A stretch of DNA of 64,000 bases, taken from Lysinibacillus sp. 2017 (GTDB lineage Bacteria; Bacillota; Bacilli; Bacillales_A; Planococcaceae). How positions within the stretch are numbered: the stretch's first letter is position 1; each line of letters opens with the position of its first letter. Positions 1 through 9,283 of this stretch are shown here, piece by piece. Under the pieces are notes generated by a model. That model was not told where the DNA came from and did no database searches. It saw nothing but the letters and a program-made list of their open reading frames with translations. The stretch covers positions 1,350,001 to 1,414,000 of the forward strand of contig NZ_CP029002.1 in the NCBI RefSeq assembly GCF_003073375.1. Direction: 5' to 3'. A program made the position numbers and the translations under genes.

Positions 1-435
1 GTCACAGCAGGTAGTCGCATGCGCTTATTAAAATCATTCCAAAAATTTAATCATTCCGTGTTATTTGGTACGAACAGTTTTTGGGAAGGTGTAGATGTGC
101 CTGGTGATGGATTGGCTTCGGTCATTGTGGTACGCTTACCATTTTCTTCACCAGAAGAACCGACATTTAAAGCAAGGGCACAATTTATTAGTCAGCAAGG
201 GCGAAATTCTTTTTCAGAGCTCGCTTTACCAGAGGCAATTTTACGATTCAAGCAAGGCTTTGGACGATTAATTCGTTCGAGTCATGACAAAGGTGTTTTC
301 ATCGTACTTGATCGCCGAATTGAAACAAAATCTTATGGACAACAATTTATCCAGTCATTACCGCCAATTTCGGTGCAAAAACTGCCACTTGATAGTATGG
401 TACAACAGCTTGGAAATTGGTATAATAATAAATGA
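1..435 (+). CDS. dinG: DinG-type ATP-dependent helicase/exonuclease, C-terminal fragment
   Basis: The reading frame is open from base 1, so the gene begins upstream of the window and only about 144 C-terminal residues are seen. They hold the last helicase motifs of the XPD/DinG superfamily 2 family: NSFWEGVDVPG (motif V region) and, near the end, QGFGRLIRSSHDKGV with the QxxGRxIR arginine finger motif VI. In Bacillus the full protein carries an N-terminal DEDD exonuclease domain before the helicase; that part cannot be checked here. The following order ypmB-aspB-asnS is the B. subtilis dinG neighbourhood, which supports the symbol. A second DinG-like helicase lies at 17274-19175. Confidence 0.9.
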   Translation, partial: VTAGSRMRLLKSFQKFNHSVLFGTNSFWEGVDVPGDGLASVIVVRLPFSSPEEPTFKARAQFISQQGRNSFSELALPEAILRFKQGFGRLIRSSHDKGVFIVLDRRIETKSYGQQFIQSLPPISVQKLPLDSMVQQLGNWYNNK

Positions 436-461
436 TGAGGAAGGAAAGCAGGTTGACAATT

Positions 462-539
462 ATGAAACAAAATCTCGAACTTCGTACAGAGACGTTTACT
501 GTACATCCAAACAAAAAGTATAGCCTGGTGCAGTCATGA
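462..539 (+). CDS. Small ORF (25 aa) coupled to ypmB
   Basis: A 25-codon ORF starts at ATG 462 after a purine-rich AAGGAAAGCAGG about 9 bases upstream and ends in ATGA overlap with the ypmB start (stop TGA 537-539, ypmB ATG 536-538). YpmB has no convincing Shine-Dalgarno of its own, so translation of ypmB may depend on coupling to this ORF. In B. subtilis a small gene, ypmA, sits at this position between dinG and ypmB. I do not recognise the peptide as YpmA and it is shorter, so it may be a divergent or shortened counterpart or only a coupling ORF. No hydrophobic segment. Confidence 0.45.
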   Translation: MKQNLELRTETFTVHPNKKYSLVQS

Positions 540-1018
540 AAAACTGGATTATCTTTACGGCTGTCTTTATTTTATCTTTGTCACTTGTTATCTCAGTGTT
601 AATCGTTTGGAAGGCTGATGCACCGTTTAACGATATGGAACAAAAAGCGGAGCAATTAGCACTTGATACAAAGGCACTTGCCGTCGTTTCTAATTCCTAT
701 GTGTATAATGGGAATAAGCCGTATGTTACTGTATTTGGTGTAGACGAATACGGTAAAGAAAAAGCCATCTTCGTCCCGATGAGTTTAGATGAGAATTCAA
801 TGCAGGAAGTTTTTTTACAAGATGGGATTAACAAAGATCAAGCTTTAGAAGCTTTTCGCAAAGAAACATCTGTAAAAGAGATTCTTCATACAAAATTAGG
901 CTTTGAGGAGCCAGGCGCAGTATGGGAAATTACATATATTGGCGAGTCTGGCAAATTAAATTATGTTTATCTTTTGTTTGAAGACGGAAATTGGTGGAAA
1001 CGCATATTGAATTTGTAG
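536..1018 (+). CDS. ypmB: YpmB-like membrane-anchored PepSY-type protein
   Basis: 160 residues with one N-terminal membrane segment (about residues 4-24, IIFTAVFILSLSLVISVLI) and a short soluble extracellular part. The family (DUF5590/YpmB) carries PepSY-like folds and has no established activity. Here the soluble part ends in a WEITYIGESGKLNYVYLLFEDGxW stretch typical of PepSY domains. The start overlaps the previous small ORF by four bases, and aspB begins 12 bases after the stop, so this is inside the dinG-ypmB-aspB-asnS transcription unit. Position between dinG and aspB matches B. subtilis ypmB. Confidence 0.85.
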   Translation: MKNWIIFTAVFILSLSLVISVLIVWKADAPFNDMEQKAEQLALDTKALAVVSNSYVYNGNKPYVTVFGVDEYGKEKAIFVPMSLDENSMQEVFLQDGINKDQALEAFRKETSVKEILHTKLGFEEPGAVWEITYIGESGKLNYVYLLFEDGNWWKRILNL

Positions 1019-1030
1019 AGGAGAATGAAC

Positions 1031-2224
1031 ATGAAACATATGTTAGCAAACCGTGTTAAAACATTAACGCCATCTTCAACTTTAGCCATCACTGCGAAAG
1101 CAAAAGAGTTAAAGGAGCAAGGTATTGACGTGATTGGTTTAGGAGCTGGAGAGCCAGACTTCAATACACCAGAAAACATCTTAACTGCTGCTAAACAATC
1201 AATGGATGCTGGGTTAACAAAATATACGCCAGCTGGAGGCTTACCTGTACTAAAAAAAGCCATTATTGATAAGTTAGAGCGCGACAATCACCTTACATAC
1301 AAAGCCAATGAAATTTTGGTTGGTGTTGGTGCTAAGCATGTACTGTATACATTGTTCCAAGTAATTTTAAATGCAGGGGATGAAGTGATTATCCCAATTC
1401 CATATTGGGTTTCTTATCCAGAGCAAGTGAAGTTAGCGGGCGGTGTACCTGTTTATGTAGAAGGTACTGCTGAGCAAGGTTACAAAATTACAGCACAACA
1501 ATTACGTGAGGCGATTACAGATAAAACAAAAGCTGTCATCATTAACTCACCATCAAATCCTTCTGGTATGATTTATTCAAAAGAAGAATTAGCTGAGCTT
1601 GCAAAAGTGGCGGAAGAAAAAGATATTTTAATCGTTTCAGATGAAATTTATGAAAAGCTTGTTTACAATGGAGTAGAGCATTTTTCAATTGCACAGCTTT
1701 CAGATACAGTTAAAGCGCGTACAATGGTTGTAAACGGTGTCGCAAAATCACATTCAATGACTGGCTGGCGTATTGGTTATGCTGCTGGTGATGCTTCGAT
1801 TATTAAAGCGATGACAGATTTAGCTTCTCACTCAACTTCAAATGCAACAACAACATCTCAGTATGCAACTGTTGAGGCATATAATGGTCCTCAGGATACA
1901 GTTGAAATGATGCGTCAAGCATTTGAATCACGTTTAGAAGCAATCTTCCCAAAAGTGGCTGCGATTCCTGGTGTCAAAGTATTAAAACCACAAGGTGCGT
2001 TTTACTTACTTCCAGATGTATCAGAAACAGCAGCAAAAACAGGCTACGCATCAGTAGATGAGTTTGCAAGTGCATTATTAACAGAAGCAAATGTTGCAGT
2101 TATCCCAGGCTCAGGCTTTGGCGCACCTGCGACAATGCGTTTATCTTATGCAACATCTTTAGAATTATTAGAAGAGGCAGTTCGTCGAATCGATGCATTT
2201 GTAAAAGCAAAATGGCAAGATTAA
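1031..2224 (+). CDS. aspB: Aspartate aminotransferase
   Basis: 397-residue class I/II PLP-dependent aminotransferase. It converts aspartate and 2-oxoglutarate to oxaloacetate and glutamate. Visible family motifs are GLGAGEPDFNTPENI near the N-terminus, SPSNPSGMIYS, the VSDEIYEKLVY aspartate that contacts the pyridine nitrogen, the PLP lysine in NGVAKSHSMTGWRIGY, and the C-terminal arginine in ATMRLSYATS. An upstream in-frame ATG at 1025 lies directly on the AGAGGAGA ribosome site, so the ATG at 1031, seven bases after it, is the better start. It lies directly before asnS, 32 bases apart, as in B. subtilis. Confidence 0.95.
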   Translation: MKHMLANRVKTLTPSSTLAITAKAKELKEQGIDVIGLGAGEPDFNTPENILTAAKQSMDAGLTKYTPAGGLPVLKKAIIDKLERDNHLTYKANEILVGVGAKHVLYTLFQVILNAGDEVIIPIPYWVSYPEQVKLAGGVPVYVEGTAEQGYKITAQQLREAITDKTKAVIINSPSNPSGMIYSKEELAELAKVAEEKDILIVSDEIYEKLVYNGVEHFSIAQLSDTVKARTMVVNGVAKSHSMTGWRIGYAAGDASIIKAMTDLASHSTSNATTTSQYATVEAYNGPQDTVEMMRQAFESRLEAIFPKVAAIPGVKVLKPQGAFYLLPDVSETAAKTGYASVDEFASALLTEANVAVIPGSGFGAPATMRLSYATSLELLEEAVRRIDAFVKAKWQD

Positions 2225-2256
2225 GTACAACTGGACTTTAAGTTTTGGAGGACTAT

Positions 2257-3552
2257 ATGAAAAAAATTATGATCAAAGATATGCCTCAGCATATCGGCGA
2301 AACCGTAAAATTAGGCGCTTGGTTAGCTAACAAACGTTCTAGCGGTAAATTAGCATTTTTACAATTACGTGATGGCTCAGGCTTCGCACAAGGCGTTGTC
2401 GTAAAAGCAGAAGTAGGCGAAGAATTATTTGCAGTAGCAAAAGGTATGACACAAGAAACATCAATGTACATCGTTGGTGAAGTAAAAGCAGATGAGCGTT
2501 CTTCATTTGGTGCAGAATTAAATGTTACGGGCATTGAAGTTATTCACGCAGCAACAGATTTCCCAATCACACCAAAAGAACACGGTACAGAGTTCTTAAT
2601 GGACAACCGTCATTTATGGTTACGTTCTCGTAAACAACATGCGGTAATGAAAATTCGTAATGAAATTATTCGTGCAACTTACGAATTCTTTAACGAAAAT
2701 GGTTTCACAAAAATGGACCCACCAATCTTAACGGGTTCAGCACCAGAAGGTACATCTGAATTATTTGCTACAAAATATTTCGATGAAGATGCGTACCTTT
2801 CTCAATCAGGTCAGTTATACATGGAAGCTGCTGCAATGGCACAAGGTCGCGTATTCTCATTCGGCCCTACATTCCGTGCTGAAAAATCTAAAACACGTCG
2901 TCACTTAATCGAATTCTGGATGATTGAACCAGAAATGGCGTTTGTAGAATTTGAAGAAAACTTAGAAGTACAAGAACAATATGTATCACATATCGTTCAA
3001 TCTGTACTAAAAAATTGTAAATTAGATTTAGAACGTCTTGGTCGTGATACATCTAAATTAGAACAAATCCAAGCACCATTCCCACGTATCTCTTATGATG
3101 ATGCAATCAAATTCTTACATGAGCAAGGCTTTGATGATATTCAGTGGGGTGATGACTTCGGTGCACCACATGAAACAGCGATTGCCAATGCATTTGACAA
3201 GCCTGTATTTATTACATGCTACCCAGTAGGCATCAAGCCATTCTACATGCAACCACATCCAGACCGTGATGACGTTGTATTATGTGCAGATTTAATCGCA
3301 CCAGAAGGCTACGGCGAAATCATTGGTGGTTCTGAACGTATTCATGATTATGATTTATTAAAATCGCGTTTACAAGAACATGGTCTATCAATGGACGCAT
3401 ACGCTTGGTATTTAGAATTACGTAAACAAGGTTCAGTACCTCACTCAGGTTTCGGTCTTGGTTTAGAGCGTACAGTAGCGTGGATTTCAGGAACAGAGCA
3501 CATCCGTGAAACAATTCCATTCCCACGTTTATTAAACCGTTTATATCCTTAA
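2257..3552 (+). CDS. asnS: Asparaginyl-tRNA synthetase
   Basis: 431-residue class II aminoacyl-tRNA synthetase charging tRNA-Asn. An N-terminal OB-fold anticodon-binding domain (about residues 1-110) is followed by the catalytic core with motif 2 ([17 protein letters not shown]) and motif 3 ([15 protein letters not shown]). The start is the ATG at 2257, seven bases after GGAGG; a TTG 12 bases upstream is part of the ribosome site. The gene sits directly after aspB in the same operon and is followed by a terminator at 3593-3621. No T-box leader is seen before it; with only 32 bases between the genes it depends on the upstream promoter. Confidence 0.97.
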   Translation: MKKIMIKDMPQHIGETVKLGAWLANKRSSGKLAFLQLRDGSGFAQGVVVKAEVGEELFAVAKGMTQETSMYIVGEVKADERSSFGAELNVTGIEVIHAATDFPITPKEHGTEFLMDNRHLWLRSRKQHAVMKIRNEIIRATYEFFNENGFTKMDPPILTGSAPEGTSELFATKYFDEDAYLSQSGQLYMEAAAMAQGRVFSFGPTFRAEKSKTRRHLIEFWMIEPEMAFVEFEENLEVQEQYVSHIVQSVLKNCKLDLERLGRDTSKLEQIQAPFPRISYDDAIKFLHEQGFDDIQWGDDFGAPHETAIANAFDKPVFITCYPVGIKPFYMQPHPDRDDVVLCADLIAPEGYGEIIGGSERIHDYDLLKSRLQEHGLSMDAYAWYLELRKQGSVPHSGFGLGLERTVAWISGTEHIRETIPFPRLLNRLYP

Positions 3553-3592
3553 TTAAAGGCTATTACGAGATAAAAACGATTATTATTATAAG

Positions 3593-3624
3593 AAAGCGTC
3601 CGGCTTATAACCGGGCGCTTTGTT
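3593..3624 (+). terminator. Intrinsic terminator after asnS
   Basis: Stem AAAGCGTCCGG / CCGGGCGCTTT (one G-U pair) around a 7-base loop, followed by a short T-rich stretch. It separates the aspB-asnS unit from dnaD. Confidence 0.8.
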
Positions 3625-3653
3625 GTTACTATACAACAAAGGGGGATTCTCGT

Positions 3654-4376
3654 ATGAAAAGTGAATTTAATCGAATCCGCATTTGGACTGAGCAACGTCA
3701 TATTTCAGTGCCACAGTTATTTTTTAAGCATTACAGCGAAATGAATATTCAAGATGATGAAGCCTTAATATTATTGCATTTAATTAGCTTTGAACAAGAA
3801 GGTGTTGACTTCCCAACACCTAATGATTTAATAGAACGCACAAACTTTCAAATGATGTTGATTTCACAAATATTGCAACGTTTGATGCAAAAAGGATTTG
3901 TTGAAATTTCTCAAAGTACGGATGATGCTGGCAAGTTATCAGAAAAGTACTCGGTCTATCCATTATGGGAACGGTTATTAGATTTGCTTCAAACGAAGGA
4001 AATACGCCAAAAGGATACGGCAACTAAAGTAGATGAGGCCGCGATTTTCAAATTATTTGAACAAGAGCTAGGGCGTCTTTTATCTCCGATTGAAATCGAA
4101 ACAATTGGCATGTGGATGGATATCGATCATCATTCACCTGAAATTATAAAAGCAGCATTAAAAGAGGCGGTACTTGCAGGCAAGGTGAGTTTACGTTACA
4201 TTGATCGCATTTTAATGGAGTGGAAAAAGAAAAATATTAAAACATTGCAGCAAATTGAAAAGCATAGCGAACAATATCGTAAATATACGACAACACCTGC
4301 ACCAGCGCCAGCGAATCAACAACAACAACAACAGCCAAAAGTACCCTTTTATAACTGGTTGGAAGAAAGAGAATAG
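3654..4376 (+). CDS. dnaD: DnaD replication initiation/remodelling protein
   Basis: 240 residues. The N-terminal winged-helix DDBH1 domain (about 1-100) contains a helix-turn-helix (DLIERTNFQMMLISQILQRL), and the C-terminal DDBH2/DnaB_2 domain (about 125-200) contains the conserved acidic and aromatic positions (FEQELGRLLSPIEIETI). DnaD helps load the replicative helicase with DnaB and DnaI at the origin and at restarting forks. The last 30 residues are a Pro/Ala/Gln-rich tail ending in PFYNWLEERE; the family usually ends in a similar YNWL motif. It is followed 17 bases later by nth, the same order as in B. subtilis. Confidence 0.95.
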   Translation: MKSEFNRIRIWTEQRHISVPQLFFKHYSEMNIQDDEALILLHLISFEQEGVDFPTPNDLIERTNFQMMLISQILQRLMQKGFVEISQSTDDAGKLSEKYSVYPLWERLLDLLQTKEIRQKDTATKVDEAAIFKLFEQELGRLLSPIEIETIGMWMDIDHHSPEIIKAALKEAVLAGKVSLRYIDRILMEWKKKNIKTLQQIEKHSEQYRKYTTTPAPAPANQQQQQQPKVPFYNWLEERE

Positions 4377-4393
4377 GGGGGACCCAGTAAAAC

Positions 4394-5047
4394 ATGTTAA
4401 CAAAAGCAAAGTGGAATCATTTTTTAGATGAAATGGATCGCATGTATCCAGATGCACATTGTGAACTCGTTCATGAAAATCCGTTTGAACTAACGATTGC
4501 CACACTATTATCCGCTCAATGTACCGATGTATTAGTTAACAAAGTGACGAAACAATTATTTCAAAAATATAAAACACCCCAAGATTATTTAAATGTTCCG
4601 TTAGAAGAACTGCAAAATGACATTCGTTCGATTGGATTGTACCGAAACAAAGCCAAAAATATTCAATTGCTATGTGCGCGATTACTTGATGTTTATGGTG
4701 GGGAGATCCCTGCTTCAAGAGAGGAACTCGTAACGTTGCCAGGTGTCGGACGTAAAACAGCCAATGTGGTATTATCTGTTGCGTTTGATGTGCCAGCAAT
4801 GGCTGTTGATACACATGTAGAACGCGTTACAAAGCGCTTAGGTTTATGCCGCTGGAAAGATAGCGTTCTTGAGGTAGAAGAAACCATTATGAAAAAAACG
4901 CCAATTGAACGTTGGAGTCGTGCGCATCATCAAATGATTTTCTTTGGTCGGTACCATTGTAAAGCGCAAAATCCAGGATGCGCGGTCTGCCCGTTGTTAA
5001 CCGATTGTCGTGAAGGGCAAAAACGTTTAAAAAAAGGTACGGTGTAA
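4394..5047 (+). CDS. nth: Endonuclease III
   Basis: 217-residue DNA glycosylase/AP lyase for oxidised pyrimidines. The helix-hairpin-helix LPGVGRKTANVVLSVAF holds the catalytic lysine (GRKTA), the catalytic aspartate is in AVDTHVERVTKRLGL, and the C-terminus carries the four-cysteine iron-sulfur loop with spacing C-x6-C-x2-C-x5-C. Length is normal for the family. Four-base spacing to the next gene ypoC indicates a dnaD-nth-ypoC operon. Confidence 0.97.
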   Translation: MLTKAKWNHFLDEMDRMYPDAHCELVHENPFELTIATLLSAQCTDVLVNKVTKQLFQKYKTPQDYLNVPLEELQNDIRSIGLYRNKAKNIQLLCARLLDVYGGEIPASREELVTLPGVGRKTANVVLSVAFDVPAMAVDTHVERVTKRLGLCRWKDSVLEVEETIMKKTPIERWSRAHHQMIFFGRYHCKAQNPGCAVCPLLTDCREGQKRLKKGTV

Positions 5048-5049
5048 GT

Positions 5050-5397
5050 ATGATTTTAGTAAATAAAGAAGGTATTACAAAAGAAGTAGTCGATGCTTGG
5101 TTTAATGAATGGGAAGCTTTACGTGAAGAAATTCATGCAGCTCATGATCGACGAGATGGCTCAGCCCTTGGATTTATGGAAAAGGGGATTCAACTATACG
5201 AACGATTTTTAGTAAAGCACTCGCAAGCCGATGAACCTTTTTCAGAGAACAATAAATATGAAGTGATGCCGATAAACGGCATGGAACGCTTCCAATTCAT
5301 CAAAATGCGTCCTGCTCAATATGCATGTTATCGCCAATTAGACGAATTGTACAAAGAAACGAAAAAACGATGTGCGCGATTACGTTTAGTAAAATAA
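5050..5397 (+). CDS. ypoC: YpoC family protein
   Basis: 115 residues, mostly helical and charged, no membrane segment. It matches in size and position the uncharacterised YpoC protein that follows nth in Bacillus. The central part has the FxENNKYEVMPINGMERFQFI stretch broken here for brevity: conserved positions seen are the NKYEV and MERF motifs. It is two bases after the nth stop, so it is translated with it. No function is established for the family. The bidirectional terminator at 5399-5443 ends the operon. Confidence 0.8.
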   Translation: MILVNKEGITKEVVDAWFNEWEALREEIHAAHDRRDGSALGFMEKGIQLYERFLVKHSQADEPFSENNKYEVMPINGMERFQFIKMRPAQYACYRQLDELYKETKKRCARLRLVK

Positions 5398-5398
5398 A

Positions 5399-5443
5399 AA
5401 AATGCAGCTAACCTTTATTATTTAAGGTTAGCTGCATTTTTAA
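5399..5443. terminator. Bidirectional terminator between ypoC and ponA
   Basis: Long perfect stem, AAATGCAGCTAACCTT with AAGGTTAGCTGCATTT, around an 8-base loop, with A-run before and T-run after, so it can stop transcription from ypoC on the plus strand and from ponA on the minus strand. Confidence 0.9.
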
Positions 5444-5455
5444 TAAGTTTAATAA

Positions 5456-8200
5456 TTATTCACCACTACCAACAGGTTCTTCCGAATCACCGTTTCCAGT
5501 GCCTGGAGTTGCTGGTTGGGCAGGCTGTGTTGGTGTTGGACTTGGCTCAGGTTCAGTAGAAGTATTATTACCACCGCTATTTGGATTGCTGCCATTTCCG
5601 TTATTACCACCACTATTAGGATTGTTTCCATTTCCATTATTACTGTTACCGTTGCCATTTCCATTTCCAGAATTATTATTATCATTATTATTTGGTTGTT
5701 CTGGTGTAGGCGTATTTGTATTTGGATCTTCTATCGCATTATTCGGATCTTCTGGCTCAGTAGGTTCAGTTACCGGTGCGCCTTCCACATACAGTGAAAC
5801 AGATGTACTGCTACTTTTTAAATCGCCAGATATTGCAGTTACTGTAAATTTATAGGTTGTACCTGGCGTTATATTTGGTACTTGAATCGCTGTTGCACTC
5901 GAAACTGAAACGACTGTTGGAGCACTACCTTCAGCGGCCATTGTCACTTCATAAGTGATAGGACCCGATGCTTCAGATTCATCATCAGAACTTCCTGATA
6001 ATGAAGAGGGTGACCATGATAAATCGACTGATTGTGCCACATTATTATAGGTTGCTTGTAAATTCGATGGTGCAGTTAATGTTTGTTCTTCTTCATGTAC
6101 TTCTTCAGCGACCTCATGTGGTTCAGTACCTCTTACGAACAGTTCCGTACTACGTAAATTTGAAGGTGTAGAACTGCTAGCTAATCTTAATGGATCAGAA
6201 CCGATTTCAACTGTTGCAGAAACAACCGATTTTGGTTGTTTGAATGATGATGCAGGGTTGTAATCATTTAAATCTGACATAATATCTTTAAATAAATATT
6301 GTGGCAACCAACGTTCATCCCATGTTGAGATTGCATCACTACGTTTAGAGTATCCACTCCAAATCGAAATCGAATAGTTCGTTGTATATCCTGTAAACCA
6401 TGAATCAGGAACGGAACCCTTTTTCAGATTGTATTTACTAAATTCATCAGATGAATAGTTTGTTGTACCAGTTTTACCCGCAATATCTACACCTGAAATA
6501 CTTGCTCGTGGTGCAGATGAATTGTTTTTGTTACTTAAAACATCACGTAAAATATCTGTCACCATATAAGCTGTGTAATCACTCATTGCAATTTTTGGTT
6601 CAGATTTATATGATTTTGAAGTTTTACCATCACGGTATACGATTTTTGAAATAGCAGTAGCATCATTGTACGTACCATTATTACCAAAAGCAGCATAGGA
6701 TGCAGCTATTTGGATTGGAGTCAATGTTACATGTCCGCCACCGATTGCATCGGATTCTACTAATTTATCCGTTTTAATCCCTAGGTTGGAGATGAACTCT
6801 TTTGCACGATTTGCGCCAACCTCTTTAAATGTTTTGACTGCTGGGATGTTACGAGAAGCATAAAGCGCTTCACGAATAGACATTGTTCCTAAATACTTAC
6901 TATCCCAGTTTGTAATCACTTGTTTTGAGCCTGTATATGTCATTTCTTCATCGACAATTCTTTGACCTGTGGACCATTTTAAATATTCAATGGCAGGTCC
7001 GTAATCGATTAATGGTTTAATCGTAGAACCTGGAGAACGAGTTTGTAAGTCATAAGCAAAGTTGAAGTTGAATTCTCCTGTATAGTTACGACCGCCACCA
7101 ATTGCACGTAATTCACCAGTTTGTGTATCTACAACGGCAACACCTGATTCGATATCTTCCGTTGGAAAATTACTGTCATCGTTCATCGTAGATTCAACGA
7201 TTGTTTGTGCTTTTGGATCTAGTGTTGTATAAACTTTAATACCTTCAGAAATTAAACTTGAGTCACCGTTTTTTTCAAGTTCTGATAAAACGACATCTAA
7301 GAAGGCAGGATATTTTGTTGTACTGTTTGCGACACGTTGTTCTTCTGGTAATAAACTCGCAGTTATATCCTCAGCTTTTGCTTCAGATGCTTGAGCCTTA
7401 GTAATTTTGTCGTGTTGTACCATTAAAGATAAAACAATATTACGTCGTTTTTCTGCGCGTTCTGGGTTTTTATATGGGTTAAAGCTATTTGGACTTTGTG
7501 GCATACCTGCTAGTTGTGCAGCTTCACCGAGACTTAATTCACTTAATTCTTTCCCATAAAATTCTTCCGCGGCCGTACCAAATCCGTAAATACGTCCAGA
7601 CATTAATACTTTATTGAAATACATTTCAAAAATTTCTTCTTTACTATATTGGCGTTCTAACTGAATCGCTAGCCAAGCTTCTTGTGCTTTACGCTCTAAT
7701 TTTTTTTCATTTGTAAAGAAAGAGTTTTTCACAACTTGCTGTGTGATCGTACTCGCACCTTGAGAGTACCCGCCTGATTTTAGGTTGGCAATAACAGCTC
7801 CACCAAGACGCCATATGTCGATTCCGAAATGGTCAAAGAATCGAGAATCCTCTGTTGCGATAATTGCATCACGCATTTGTTCTGGAATATCTTCATATTT
7901 TATATATTTTCGAGATTGTGAACCTATCGTAGCGAAAAGCTCACCATTCACATCATAAAACTCGGAAGAAATCGGATCTTTTAATAATTCTTCATCTAAT
8001 TCTGGTGCTTTACTTACGTAGTAACCGAAAAGTGCGGCTCCACCCAAAAAGCCAAGTACACCGATTAAAACGATAGTTAATAATATACGTTTCACCCATT
8101 TTCCAATAGGTGAACCAGGGGTTTTTGTTTTTTTAGACTTTCTCTTTTGTTGTTGTCGTTCGCGTTGAATTTCTTCACGCGTTCTTCTTCTTTCTGTCAC
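5456..8200 (-). CDS. ponA: Class A penicillin-binding protein PBP1A/1B
   Basis: 914-residue bifunctional peptidoglycan glycosyltransferase/transpeptidase. A basic cytoplasmic tail (about 1-35) and one membrane segment (about 38-60) precede the GT51 domain with catalytic glutamate in ATEDSRFFDHFGID and the GASTITQQ motif. The transpeptidase domain has the active serine in SPGSTIKP, then SRN and KTGT. Unusually long C-terminus: a fibronectin type III domain (LTAPSNLQATYNN onward) and about 100 residues of Asn/Gly/Pro/Glu low complexity. The GTG at 8200 lies seven bases after GAGGAG and one base after the recU stop; an in-frame GTG 15 bases upstream sits in that ribosome site. recU-ponA is the usual coupled pair. 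Confidence 0.95.
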   Translation of the reverse strand: MTERRRTREEIQRERQQQKRKSKKTKTPGSPIGKWVKRILLTIVLIGVLGFLGGAALFGYYVSKAPELDEELLKDPISSEFYDVNGELFATIGSQSRKYIKYEDIPEQMRDAIIATEDSRFFDHFGIDIWRLGGAVIANLKSGGYSQGASTITQQVVKNSFFTNEKKLERKAQEAWLAIQLERQYSKEEIFEMYFNKVLMSGRIYGFGTAAEEFYGKELSELSLGEAAQLAGMPQSPNSFNPYKNPERAEKRRNIVLSLMVQHDKITKAQASEAKAEDITASLLPEEQRVANSTTKYPAFLDVVLSELEKNGDSSLISEGIKVYTTLDPKAQTIVESTMNDDSNFPTEDIESGVAVVDTQTGELRAIGGGRNYTGEFNFNFAYDLQTRSPGSTIKPLIDYGPAIEYLKWSTGQRIVDEEMTYTGSKQVITNWDSKYLGTMSIREALYASRNIPAVKTFKEVGANRAKEFISNLGIKTDKLVESDAIGGGHVTLTPIQIAASYAAFGNNGTYNDATAISKIVYRDGKTSKSYKSEPKIAMSDYTAYMVTDILRDVLSNKNNSSAPRASISGVDIAGKTGTTNYSSDEFSKYNLKKGSVPDSWFTGYTTNYSISIWSGYSKRSDAISTWDERWLPQYLFKDIMSDLNDYNPASSFKQPKSVVSATVEIGSDPLRLASSSTPSNLRSTELFVRGTEPHEVAEEVHEEEQTLTAPSNLQATYNNVAQSVDLSWSPSSLSGSSDDESEASGPITYEVTMAAEGSAPTVVSVSSATAIQVPNITPGTTYKFTVTAISGDLKSSSTSVSLYVEGAPVTEPTEPEDPNNAIEDPNTNTPTPEQPNNNDNNNSGNGNGNGNSNNGNGNNPNSGGNNGNGSNPNSGGNNTSTEPEPSPTPTQPAQPATPGTGNGDSEEPVGSGE
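5567..5693 (-). repeat. Asn/Gly-rich tandem repeat in the PonA tail
   Basis: The coding DNA for the PBP tail has short repeats of Asn-Gly and Pro-Asn-Ser-Gly-Gly-Asn-Asn units; two near-identical 30-base copies lie at about 5567-5630. Such tracts tend to vary in copy number by slippage. The reading frame is intact here. Confidence 0.7.
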
Positions 8201-8201
8201 A

Positions 8202-8852
8202 TTAATTCTCCTCACTTTTACAAACTGTATCGCTTGCGATGAACTTTTTGACAGCTTCTAAATAATCGAGTCTTGGTAAATAGCCTTCCTCGATTTCAAT
8301 CGCTTGCTGTTCGAAAATGGTAAGTGGTATTGATTTTCTTCCACCATCTTGCATCAATGTCCAACTTTGTTCTACCGTATTGTATGGCATTACAAAATTT
8401 CGCCTTAACTTACTAAAGCGAACAATAAAAAACGCAATACCTCGTTGGCTTTCTACTGATTTCATATGCGTCATTTGATGGGGATGGATATTTTTTAGTG
8501 GAAAGGAAGTTTTACTGTCGGTTTCCTTTGCCTCAAAATCAATATAAAAACCATTCCATACGCCATTATAATCCGTTGTAGAAGGGGTACGGAAATAAGC
8601 TTCGCGAATAACCGCCGCACTTCTTGCTGGATAATCTACTTTGACGATTTGAATGGGAACAGGTTTCTTGTGAATGTTTGCCAAATTTCGTAGTAAATAA
8701 AACTCATTTGTTTCATTTATATCATCTTCTAAGCTTTTTCCTCGATTACTATAGGAAATTTCCTGTTTTTTTTGCTGATCGTTTTTTTTCTTCGGTGAAC
8801 CGGAAGTAGGCGAGGCATTATATAGCTTCCCATTAGGATATCGAATGACCAT
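8202..8852 (-). CDS. recU: Holliday junction resolvase RecU
   Basis: 216-residue nuclease that cuts four-way junctions in recombination and chromosome segregation. It has the family N-terminus MVIRYPNGK, SNRGKSLEDDINETN, and the catalytic core with TTDYNGVWNGFYIDFEAK, where D and E-x-K are the metal-binding active residues. The start at 8852 follows GGAAGGTGATT at the right distance; an upstream in-frame ATG (8876) would give eight extra residues not found in the family. The stop is one base before the ponA start. Confidence 0.95.
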   Translation of the reverse strand: MVIRYPNGKLYNASPTSGSPKKKNDQQKKQEISYSNRGKSLEDDINETNEFYLLRNLANIHKKPVPIQIVKVDYPARSAAVIREAYFRTPSTTDYNGVWNGFYIDFEAKETDSKTSFPLKNIHPHQMTHMKSVESQRGIAFFIVRFSKLRRNFVMPYNTVEQSWTLMQDGGRKSIPLTIFEQQAIEIEEGYLPRLDYLEAVKKFIASDTVCKSEEN

Positions 8853-9036
8853 AGAATCACCTTCCTTAACATACAATTAACTATAGTTTGATTTTAACAT
8901 AAAGCATCCATATGTTAAAAATATCGATAATTCAAACGAATAATTTAGGAACTTTTAGCGATTGCTGACTTGTTTTGACGAAGGACAAGGATTCCCTCGT
9001 CTTATATCGAATGAATGGCGAAAAGGAGGCTAGTCT

Positions 9037-9234
9037 ATGTCAAAAATTTCAATGCTTATATCGCAACTGGATTTCGCGCAACAATTGTTAACACTCCAAA
9101 TCGAGTTAGAACAATCAAGACTTTCACATGAATATGTCTCTCAACTGGTCGTAGGTTTTCAAAAGGTAAGCTTAGCAGAAAAGCATTTGCAAGTAAAGAA
9201 TACTTGTTCGCATATGAGTAGTACAAATGAGTAG
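9037..9234 (+). CDS. Small hypothetical protein (65 aa)
   Basis: 65 residues, leucine- and glutamine-rich, likely one long amphipathic helix pair (LDFAQQLLTLQIELEQSRLSH). A strong AAAAGGAGG site lies seven to nine bases before the ATG, so it looks translated. It is divergent from recU and 50 bases upstream of yppE. I do not recognise the family. Two cysteines absent except one near the end; no membrane segment. Confidence 0.6.
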   Translation: MSKISMLISQLDFAQQLLTLQIELEQSRLSHEYVSQLVVGFQKVSLAEKHLQVKNTCSHMSSTNE

Positions 9235-9283
9235 AATTTGTTAAACTAAACGCAACTATGTGAAACTACCTGAGGTGCTAACT

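Noticed and set aside
2200-2256. T-box riboswitch before asnS
   Set aside because: Only 32 bases separate aspB and asnS; no room for specifier loop and T-box.
5499-5855. Plus-strand ORFs rich in Pro/Leu/Gly or Ile
   Set aside because: Antisense shadows of the Asn/Gly repeat tail of PonA.
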